From an uncultured Bacillota bacterium (GTDB lineage: Bacteria > Bacillota > Dehalobacteriia > UBA4068 > UBA4997): DNA of 15,668 nucleotides. Location: assembly GCA_948907985.1 (NCBI GenBank), contig CAQWMM010000041.1, positions 1 to 15,668 on the forward strand, read 5' to 3'. The notes beneath the pieces were generated by a model. It was not told where the DNA came from, did not search any database, and was given only the letters and a program-made list of their open reading frames with translations. The first letter of the stretch is position 1. Each line of letters opens with the position of its first letter. Below, piece by piece: positions 6,105-11,977 of the stretch. The translations under genes and the position numbers were made by a program.

Positions 6105-7164
6105 AAAAGTGATGATTGCCATGAGCGGCGGCGTTGATTCCAGCGTGGCCGCCTATCTTGCCAAACAGGCCGGCTATGACTGCGCCGGCGCCACCATGCG
6201 GCTGTTCAGCCCACAGGAAGACGAGGAAGCCGGCGCCTGCTGCTCGGCAGACGACGCCGAAGACGCCAGGGCGGTGGCTTATCGCCTGCAAATGCCCCAC
6301 TATGTTTTTAATTTCACGTCAGAGTTTAAAACTGCCGTTATGGATAAATTCGCCGCCGCTTATGAACAGGGCCAAACCCCCAATCCCTGCATCGACTGCA
6401 ACCGCCGCCTGAAATTTGCCCAGCTTTGGCAGCGCGCCCGGGAGCTGGACCGCGACTACATCGCCACCGGCCATTACGCCCGCATTGAATATAATAAGGC
6501 CAGCGGCCGCTGGCTGCTGAAAAAGGCCGCCGACCTCAGCAAGGATCAAAGTTATGTGCTGTTCTCGCTGACCCAGGAGCAGCTGGCCCATACACTGCTG
6601 CCATTAGGTGGGCTGACCAAGGCGCAAGTGCGCCAGATAGCCGCCGAACAGGGTTTTATTAACGCCCACAAGCGCGAAAGCCAGGATATTTGCTTTGTGC
6701 CGGATGGGGATTACGCCGGCTTTATCTGCCGCCACACCGGCCATAATTATCCCGCCGGGGATTTTATCGACATGCAGGGACGGGTTATTGGCCAACATAA
6801 GGGGATTATCTATTATACGATCGGCCAGCGGCACGGGCTGGGTATCGCTCTGGGCCGGCCGGCCTACGTCTGCGCGCTTAACCCGGCCGCCAACACCGTG
6901 CAGCTTGGCTTTGCCGAGGATATGTATACCCGCAGTCTGCGGCTTGGTGATATTAACCTGATTGCCCTGGACGAAATCAGCGCGCCGCAGTATTATGCCG
7001 TCAAAATCGGCTACCGCCGCCAGCCCCAGCCGGCCCTGGTGCGCCAAACCGCCCCGGACACTCTGGAAATCGAGTTTGTGCGCCCCCAGCGCGCCGCCGC
7101 CCCCGGCCAGGCCGCGGTTATTTATGCCGGCGACGTTGTAATTGGCGGCGGAATTATCGCTTAA
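6097..7164 (+). CDS. mnmA: tRNA-specific 2-thiouridylase MnmA
   Basis: A 355-residue enzyme that makes 2-thiouridine at the wobble position 34 of tRNA(Lys, Glu, Gln), using sulfur passed from a cysteine desulfurase. The PP-loop ATP site is SGGVDSS (10-16). The catalytic cysteines are Cys98 in NPCIDCN and Cys199 in SQDICF, matching Cys102 and Cys199 of the E. coli enzyme. GHYAR and IGQRHGLGI are further family motifs, and length is normal. The ATG at 6097 has AAGGA at 6084-6088, inside the toxin gene, and the two frames overlap by 8 bases. No separate promoter was found, so expression probably depends on the toxin-antitoxin promoter. In many Firmicutes mnmA follows iscS; that gene is not adjacent here. 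Confidence 0.96.
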   Translation: MTKKVMIAMSGGVDSSVAAYLAKQAGYDCAGATMRLFSPQEDEEAGACCSADDAEDARAVAYRLQMPHYVFNFTSEFKTAVMDKFAAAYEQGQTPNPCIDCNRRLKFAQLWQRARELDRDYIATGHYARIEYNKASGRWLLKKAADLSKDQSYVLFSLTQEQLAHTLLPLGGLTKAQVRQIAAEQGFINAHKRESQDICFVPDGDYAGFICRHTGHNYPAGDFIDMQGRVIGQHKGIIYYTIGQRHGLGIALGRPAYVCALNPAANTVQLGFAEDMYTRSLRLGDINLIALDEISAPQYYAVKIGYRRQPQPALVRQTAPDTLEIEFVRPQRAAAPGQAAVIYAGDVVIGGGIIA

Positions 7165-7187
7165 GCACTTTTTTTTGCATTTGCACC

Positions 7188-7217
7188 TTGCCAAGCCCCC
7201 CTTGGATATGCTATAAT
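7188..7217 (+). promoter_or_regulatory. Promoter of pyrH-frr
   Basis: TTGCCA (7188-7193) and TATAAT (7212-7217) are 18 bases apart, and TGC precedes the -10 (extended form). A small inverted repeat, CCAAG (7191-7195) and CTTGG (7201-7205), lies in the spacer. The promoter separates pyrH-frr from the toxin-antitoxin-mnmA unit. Confidence 0.75.
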
Positions 7218-7252
7218 CGAAAAAAATAGCATGATAATCGGGGAGGTATATT

Positions 7253-7993
7253 ATGAACGAATTAAAGTATAAACGCGTTATCCTAAAGGTCAGCGGCGAG
7301 GCGCTGGCCGGCAAACAAGGCTTTGGTATAGATCCCGCCACCATTCATGAAATTGCCCTGCAAATCAAGGCAGTCTGCGAGCTGGGCGTGGAAACCGCCC
7401 TGGTAGTGGGCGGCGGCAACATCTGGCGGGGGGCCACCGGCTCGGCCAAGGGTATGGACAGGGTTACGGCTGATTATATGGGAATGCTGGCAACAGTGAT
7501 CAACGGCCTGGCCTTGCAGGACGCTTTGGAAAATATCGGCGTGATGACCAGAGTTCAGACAGCCGTGGAAATGCGGCAGATTGCCGAGCCTTATATCCGC
7601 CGCCGGGCTTTGCGCCATTTAAGCCTGGGGCGAGTGGTGATTTTTGCCGCCGGCACCGGCAACCCCTACTTCTCCACCGATACTACGGCGGCTTTGCGCG
7701 CCGCCGAGATTGAGGCCGACGCTATTTTGATGGCCAAAAAAGGGGTAGACGGCGTTTATGACAGCGATCCCAAACTTAACCCCAACGCCAAAAAATTTGC
7801 CAGCCTGGATTTTATGGACGTGATTAACAAAGGTTTGCAGGTTATGGACGGCACCGCCGCCACCATCTGTATGGACAACAACATCCCCCTGCTGGTCTTC
7901 AGCATTGACGACCCCGGCAACATTGTCCGCGTGGTGCAGGGTGATGATATTGGCACAGTTGTAGGAGGAAAATCTCAAGGAGGTATAAAATAA
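7253..7993 (+). CDS. pyrH: UMP kinase
   Basis: A 246-residue bacterial UMP kinase of the amino-acid-kinase fold. It phosphorylates UMP to UDP with ATP and is usually hexameric and controlled by GTP and UTP. Motifs are VILKVSGEALAG (phosphate binding), VVGGGNIWRG, and the nucleotide-binding stretch TGNPYFSTDTTAALRAAE followed by KKGVDGVYDSDPK. The start has GGGAGGT at 7241-7247. It shares one base with frr (TAATG), the conserved pyrH-frr pair. The usual upstream rpsB-tsf genes are missing here; a strong promoter stands in front instead. Confidence 0.96.
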   Translation: MNELKYKRVILKVSGEALAGKQGFGIDPATIHEIALQIKAVCELGVETALVVGGGNIWRGATGSAKGMDRVTADYMGMLATVINGLALQDALENIGVMTRVQTAVEMRQIAEPYIRRRALRHLSLGRVVIFAAGTGNPYFSTDTTAALRAAEIEADAILMAKKGVDGVYDSDPKLNPNAKKFASLDFMDVINKGLQVMDGTAATICMDNNIPLLVFSIDDPGNIVRVVQGDDIGTVVGGKSQGGIK

Positions 7994-8553
7994 TGTCTAC
8001 TACCGAAATTTTGAAATCTGCGGAAGAAAAAATGCAAAAAGCCTTTGAGGCCATGTGTCAGGATTTTGCCGTGATGCGCGCCGGCCGCGCTGATCCGGCG
8101 ATTTTGGACAAGTTGCAGGTTGACTATTACGGCACGGCCACCCCGGTGGCGCAAATGGCCAATATTTCCGCGCCGGAACCCCGGCTGTTGGTTATCCAGC
8201 CCTGGGACCGCAGCATGATTAAAGCCATTGAAAAGGCCATCCAAACCTCTGATTTGGGAATTAACCCCAGCAACGACGGCGCCGCCATTCGTCTGGCTAT
8301 CCCGCCGCTGACCGAAGAACGCCGCAAAGAGCTGGTGAAGAATTGCAGCAAGCGCGCCGAAGAGGCCAAGGTTTCCGTCCGCAACTGCCGCCGCGATTTG
8401 AACGACAAACTGAAAGCTTTGGAAAAACAAGGCGAGGCCAGCGAGGACGAGGTTAAAAAAGCGCTGGATAAATCCCAGAAACAAACCGATGAGTTTGTTA
8501 AAAAAATTGACGAAACGCTTAAAAAGAAAGAAAAGGATATTTTGTCCGTATAA
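7993..8553 (+). CDS. frr: Ribosome recycling factor
   Basis: A 186-residue protein that, with EF-G, splits the post-termination ribosome. The sequence is RRF throughout: the N-terminal helix (EKMQKAFEAMCQDFAVMRAGRADPAILDKLQVDYYG), the beta domain (TPVAQMANISAPEPRLLVIQPWD), and a C-terminal helical part (PPLTEERRKELVK and onward, charged and coiled-coil forming). The start overlaps the pyrH stop, with AAGGAGGT at 7977-7984. Normally uppS and cdsA follow frr; here a PAP2-family gene follows after 18 bases. Confidence 0.97.
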   Translation: MSTTEILKSAEEKMQKAFEAMCQDFAVMRAGRADPAILDKLQVDYYGTATPVAQMANISAPEPRLLVIQPWDRSMIKAIEKAIQTSDLGINPSNDGAAIRLAIPPLTEERRKELVKNCSKRAEEAKVSVRNCRRDLNDKLKALEKQGEASEDEVKKALDKSQKQTDEFVKKIDETLKKKEKDILSV

Positions 8554-8571
8554 CATTTAAAACCAATTTTA

Positions 8572-9219
8572 ATGAAAATTCTTCGCGATAAATATTTTGC
8601 CCTGTTGGCGCTGCTGCTGTTGGCTTATCTGCTGCTGTTCTTCACGCTGGATTTCGCCAGCGAAAGCGATTTTTTCAGCAGCCGCCCCCGGCAAATCATC
8701 CATTGCCCCCTGGACGATTTAATCCCTTTCAACGAATGGTTCGCCATTCCCTACTTTTTGTGGTTCGCGGCCTTTCCGGGCAGCCTGCTGTTTTTTATGC
8801 TGCTAGACAAAAGGGATTTTTTCGACCTTTGCATCGTAATTTTTGGCGGCGCGCTGTTCTGTTTCGCCGTTTATTTGTTTTGGCCCAACGGCTTGCAGCT
8901 GCGCCCGGCCGAAACTGCGGATAACCTGCTTTGCCGCCTGATGCAGCTGGTTTGGCTGGTGGACGCGCCCAACAACGTCTGCCCCTCGCTGCATGTTTCT
9001 ATTTCCTGCGGGATTGCGCTGGTCAGCTGGCGCAGTGCGGCGCTGAAACCCTATTTGCCGCTGCGCCTGGCCATAGCGGCGCTGATGCTGTTGATTTGCG
9101 TATCAACTGTTTTTGTCAAACAACACTCCGTTCTGGACGTTCTGGCCGGGGCGGTTTTAAGCCTGGCTATTTATCTGCCGCTTAGCCTGCGGCGCAAATA
9201 TCGTTTACCAAAACCTTGA
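8572..9219 (+). CDS. PAP2-family membrane phosphatase/phosphotransferase
   Basis: A 215-residue protein with about six membrane segments. It shows the PAP2 active-site blocks in relaxed form: WPNGLQLRP (motif 1, lacking the lysine), VCPSLHVS (motif 2, PSLH for PSGH) and STVFVKQHSVLD (motif 3, S-x6-H-x3-D, with Thr for the usual Arg). This pattern is common in the Aur1-like branch, whose bacterial members act on lipid phosphates or undecaprenyl pyrophosphate; the substrate here is unknown. There is no recognisable ribosome site before ATG 8572 and only 18 bases separate it from frr, so it probably depends on transcription, and perhaps translational coupling, from pyrH-frr. It occupies the place where uppS-cdsA often lie, so a role in undecaprenyl-phosphate recycling is possible but is inference. 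Confidence 0.82.
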   Translation: MKILRDKYFALLALLLLAYLLLFFTLDFASESDFFSSRPRQIIHCPLDDLIPFNEWFAIPYFLWFAAFPGSLLFFMLLDKRDFFDLCIVIFGGALFCFAVYLFWPNGLQLRPAETADNLLCRLMQLVWLVDAPNNVCPSLHVSISCGIALVSWRSAALKPYLPLRLAIAALMLLICVSTVFVKQHSVLDVLAGAVLSLAIYLPLSLRRKYRLPKP

Positions 9220-9300
9220 GGCGTTATGCTTTAGGGTTTTGCTTTTTTATAAGCCCTGTAGTGTATAAAAAATTTTTAATTAAAATTTTTTAATAAAATA

Positions 9301-9348
9301 TTGCAAAAAAAATAGAATAGTGCTAAAATAGAAAACTGTATTTTAGCA
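9301..9348 (+). promoter_or_regulatory. Promoter with inverted repeat, upstream of the GltD-like gene
   Basis: TTGCAA (9301-9306) and TAAAAT (9324-9329) are 17 bases apart, with an extended TGC before the -10. A very AT-rich tract (9267-9300) stands upstream and could act as an UP element. TGCTAAAAT (9321-9329) is repeated in reverse as ATTTTAGCA (9340-9348), a perfect 9-bp inverted repeat with a 10-base gap. It spans the -10 and the start site and could be an operator or a 5' hairpin. Confidence 0.6.
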
Positions 9349-9392
9349 AAACCAGCTAACGCTTGATATTTTGAATATAAGGAGAAAAACTA

Positions 9393-10613
9393 ATGGCAAG
9401 TCATGTTATTGATGAAATAAACCGCTGCCTGCAATGCAAAAACCCGCTCTGCCGGCAGGGCTGCCCGATCAGTACGCCTATCCCGCAGATGATTGAGCTT
9501 TTAAAAGCCCATAAACTGAACGAGGCCGGCGAGATGCTTTTTGACAACAATCCTCTGTCGTTAATCTGCTCGGTTATCTGCAATCACGAGCAGCAATGCG
9601 AGGGGCACTGTATCCTGGGGCGCAAGGGAAGCTCGGTGCAGATCAGCACTATTGAACACTACATATCTGACACCTGTCTGGATAATATGCAGATCAGCTG
9701 TTTGCCGGATAACGGCGTTGCCGTTGCGGTGATCGGCTCCGGCGCGGCAGGCATTGCGGCGGCTATTCAGCTGGCGCGTCTGGGGTATCGGGTAACGATT
9801 TTCGATTCCAAAGACCGCATTGGCGGGGTTATGCAATACGGGATTCCGGAATTTCGGCTGCCCAAAAGTATTCTGGAGCGTTTCAAAAACAAACTGCTGG
9901 CGCTGGGCATTAAAATCCGCCTGAACACCACCATCGGCAACGCCCTGCGCATTGAAAACCTTTTCCGGGACGATTACAAAGCCGTCTTCATCGGCACCGG
10001 CGTTTGGCGGCCGCGCACCCTGGGCGTCAAGGGAGAAAGCCGCGGCAACGTACTTTTTGGTATTGATTATCTGGCCAACCCCAACGAACATAACCTAGGG
10101 CAAACCGTAGCGATTATCGGTATGGGCGACACGGCTATGGATGTGGCGCGTACCAGCCTGCGCCACGGCGCGCAAAAAGTAACGCTGTATGGCCGTTCTA
10201 ACAGAATAGGGGCCTCCAAAGCTCAACAGAGTTATACCCAGCTGGACGGCGCCGACTTTGAATTTGGCAAACAAATTCTGGAAATCAACGAGCAGGGGCC
10301 GCTCTTCCGCCAGCTAATTTTAGACGAAGCGGGCAACGTCTGCGGCGAAGAGGCCGAACCTTTGCAGGTGCAGGCCGATTCGGTGATTATCGCCGTCAGC
10401 CAGGGACCGCGCCGCCGTTTGGTGGATACCACCAAGGGGCTGGAAATTGACGAAAAGGGCTTTTTGGTGGTGGACGAAAACGGCCAGACCAGCCTGCCGA
10501 TGGTTTATGCCGCCGGCGACGTGGTAACCGGCCCGCGCAACGTGGTTAAGGCGGTGGCCGGCGCTAAGAAAGTGGTCGCCGCCATGCACGCCAAGCTTTC
10601 AGAGGGCCGCTAA
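9393..10613 (+). CDS. GltD-like FAD/NAD(P) oxidoreductase with N-terminal Fe-S domain
   Basis: A 406-residue stand-alone protein like the small subunit of glutamate synthase and the NfnB/dihydropyrimidine dehydrogenase electron-input module. The N-terminus has the cysteine sets C12, C15, C20, C24 (CLQCKNPLCRQGCP) and C59, C63, C69, C73, expected to hold two 4Fe-4S clusters. It is followed by an FAD-binding GSGAAG (115-120), the family stretch QYGIPEFRLPK, an NAD(P)-binding GMGDTA (243-248) and a closing AAGDVVTGPRNVVKAV. No large glutamate synthase subunit or NfnA-like partner is adjacent, so which electron acceptor it serves is open. The start has AAGGAG at 9379-9384. It is transcribed from its own promoter at 9301-9329. 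Confidence 0.88.
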   Translation: MASHVIDEINRCLQCKNPLCRQGCPISTPIPQMIELLKAHKLNEAGEMLFDNNPLSLICSVICNHEQQCEGHCILGRKGSSVQISTIEHYISDTCLDNMQISCLPDNGVAVAVIGSGAAGIAAAIQLARLGYRVTIFDSKDRIGGVMQYGIPEFRLPKSILERFKNKLLALGIKIRLNTTIGNALRIENLFRDDYKAVFIGTGVWRPRTLGVKGESRGNVLFGIDYLANPNEHNLGQTVAIIGMGDTAMDVARTSLRHGAQKVTLYGRSNRIGASKAQQSYTQLDGADFEFGKQILEINEQGPLFRQLILDEAGNVCGEEAEPLQVQADSVIIAVSQGPRRRLVDTTKGLEIDEKGFLVVDENGQTSLPMVYAAGDVVTGPRNVVKAVAGAKKVVAAMHAKLSEGR

Positions 10614-10626
10614 ACTGCAAAATTAA

Positions 10627-10774
10627 CCCTCTCAGTCTATTTACTTAACGTAAATAGACAGCTCCCCCAAAGGGGGAGCCAAGTTTAAATAGTTTATTAA
10701 AGTGCGAATTGGTTTTAAACTTGCCTCTCCCTATGGGAGAGGTGGCATCCAGCAAAGCTGGATGACGGAGAGGG
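10627..10774. repeat. 148-bp palindromic repeat element (MITE/REP-like)
   Basis: Imperfect terminal inverted repeats, CCCTCTCAGTC (10627-10637) and GACGGAGAGGG (10764-10774), match at 10 of 11. Between them are five hairpins: GTCTATTTAC/GTAAATAGAC (10635-10659), GCTCCCCC/GGGGGAGC (10661-10679), AAGTTTAAA/TTTAAACTT (10681-10722), CCTCTCCC/GGGAGAGG (10724-10742) and CATCCAGC/GCTGGATG (10746-10764). There is no coding content. It resembles dispersed non-autonomous elements I recall from Firmicute genomes; only one copy is in this window. It fills most of the gap between the oxidoreductase and the transporter genes and may also stop transcription. Confidence 0.7.
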
Positions 10775-10834
10775 CTTAAAACCCGAGCATATTCCCCACT
10801 TACATAAAAAAGATAAATAAAAGGAATAACACAA

Positions 10835-11770
10835 ATGGATTTTTCAACAATTTTAGGCCAAATGCTGATGCTGCTGCTGATGATGGTTCTAGGCTATCTG
10901 GCGCGGCGCAAAAACCTGCTGGACGAACATGTTAACGCCAGCCTTTCCAAAGTCGTACTCAACGTAACCCTGCCGGCGCAGATTATCACCTCTTTTGCCA
11001 TGGAGGGCGCGGAATTAAGCAACGGCGAAGTGGGCCTGGCCTTTGGGCTTTCCTGCCTGCTCTATTTGTTTTATGCCGCGCTGGCGGTGATTTATGTGCG
11101 GCTCTGCCGCCTGCCCCGCCAGGATTGGGGTACCTATCAGTATATGCTGATCTTCGGCAATATCGGTTTTATGGGCTTTCCGGTTATCACCGCCATTTTC
11201 GGCGCCAAGGCGCTGGTTTACGCCGTCATCATGAATATCGTTTTCAACCTGCTGGTGTTCTCTTATGGCATTAAGCTGATTACCGCCGGCGATCCCAACA
11301 GCAAAGGCCAGTTCTCCTGGCGCAAGCTGATTAATATGCCGCTGATCTCTTCGGCGCTGACGCTGGTGCTTTTCTTCCTGCACATCCGTCTGCCGGAGCT
11401 GGTCAACACCGGGCTCTACACCATGGGCGACGCCACCACCCCCATGGCTATGCTGATTTTAGGCTGCACTATCGCCGAAATGCCCCTGCGCGAGCTTTTC
11501 GACGAATGGCGGGTTTACGTCTTTACGGCATTAAAACTGCTGGCGCTGCCGCTTTTGGTATTCTGCGCGCTGCGCCTGCTGCCCGGCTTTGACGCCGACT
11601 CGCTGCTGGGCCGGGTGTTTGTGGTGCTCTCTGCCGTGCCGGTGGCCACCAACGCCACTATGCTTTCCATTGAATACGGCGGCAACAACAAACTGGTAGC
11701 GCAGGGAATTTTCTTCAGCACCATTTTTTCCGTTTTAACAATCCCGCTTTTGGTATTTATTTTATATTAA
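10835..11770 (+). CDS. AEC-family (auxin efflux carrier-like) transporter
   Basis: A 311-residue integral membrane protein with about ten segments in two five-helix halves, as in the AEC/bile-acid-sodium-symporter fold. Family stretches are LARRKNLLDEHVNASLSKVV and LPAQIITSF near the N-terminus, GNIGFMGFPVITAIFG in the first half, and AMLILGCTIAE and SAVPVATNATMLSIEYGG in the second. Bacterial members move small organic acids (malate, malonate and others); the substrate cannot be read from the sequence. The start has AAGGAA at 10821-10826, 8 bases ahead. I could not find a clear promoter between the repeat element and the start, so it may be read through from the oxidoreductase gene. Confidence 0.9.
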   Translation: MDFSTILGQMLMLLLMMVLGYLARRKNLLDEHVNASLSKVVLNVTLPAQIITSFAMEGAELSNGEVGLAFGLSCLLYLFYAALAVIYVRLCRLPRQDWGTYQYMLIFGNIGFMGFPVITAIFGAKALVYAVIMNIVFNLLVFSYGIKLITAGDPNSKGQFSWRKLINMPLISSALTLVLFFLHIRLPELVNTGLYTMGDATTPMAMLILGCTIAEMPLRELFDEWRVYVFTALKLLALPLLVFCALRLLPGFDADSLLGRVFVVLSAVPVATNATMLSIEYGGNNKLVAQGIFFSTIFSVLTIPLLVFILY

Positions 11771-11797
11771 TCGGGGCTTTATTATCCTGAATTTTTG

Positions 11798-11806
11798 TGA
11801 TATAAT
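11798..11806 (+). promoter_or_regulatory. Extended -10 promoter ahead of the small palindromic element
   Basis: TGATATAAT (TG at 11798-11799, TATAAT at 11801-11806) is a full extended -10 without a clear -35. Transcription would begin near 11813, at the first base of the hairpin element. Confidence 0.4.
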
Positions 11807-11811
11807 GTGAA

Positions 11812-11862
11812 CACTTAGCGATTTCCAAGTCCAGCAAGGCTGGACGCAGGAAGAGCTTAGTG
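11812..11862. repeat. Small palindromic element, about 51 bp
   Basis: A long imperfect hairpin: CACTTAGC (11812-11819) with GCTTAGTG (11855-11862, 7 of 8), TTCC (11823-11826) with GGAA (11849-11852), and a perfect core GTCCAGC (11829-11835) with GCTGGAC (11839-11845). The core CCAGCAA(G/A)GCTGG is shared with the last hairpin of the 10627-10774 element, suggesting a related family. Confidence 0.5.
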
Positions 11863-11869
11863 AGAACAA

Positions 11870-11925
11870 ATACCATAGTACAATCTGTAAAATAAGTTGT
11901 ACTTCCTTGGTTTCTATGGTATAAT
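11870..11925 (+). promoter_or_regulatory. Promoter of the SLH peptidase, framed by inverted repeats
   Basis: TTGTAC (11897-11902) and TATAAT (11920-11925) are 17 bases apart, with an extended TGG before the -10. ATACCATAG (11870-11878) is inverted as CTATGGTAT (11914-11922), covering the -10. AGTACAA (11877-11883) is inverted as TTGTACT (11897-11903), covering the -35. This looks like an operator but the regulator is unknown. A second TATAAT lies at 11938-11943. Confidence 0.6.
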
Positions 11926-11977
11926 ATATATATTAAATATAATGTATAGTAAAATTTGAAAAATTCAGGAGGAACTT

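Noticed and set aside
6604..7344. 246-codon minus-strand frame spanning the mnmA end and pyrH start
   Set aside because: It crosses two certain genes and the pyrH promoter on the other strand, with no recognisable protein family.
9233..9257. Hairpin AGGGTTT/AAGCCCT after the PAP2 gene as a terminator
   Set aside because: The stem is weak (one G-U pair, 11-base loop) and no T-run follows it directly, so it was not listed.
10661..10679. GCTCCCCC/GGGGGAGC hairpin as the dedicated terminator of the GltD-like gene
   Set aside because: No T-tract follows and it is one of five hairpins in the palindromic element; it may slow transcription but is not a classical terminator.
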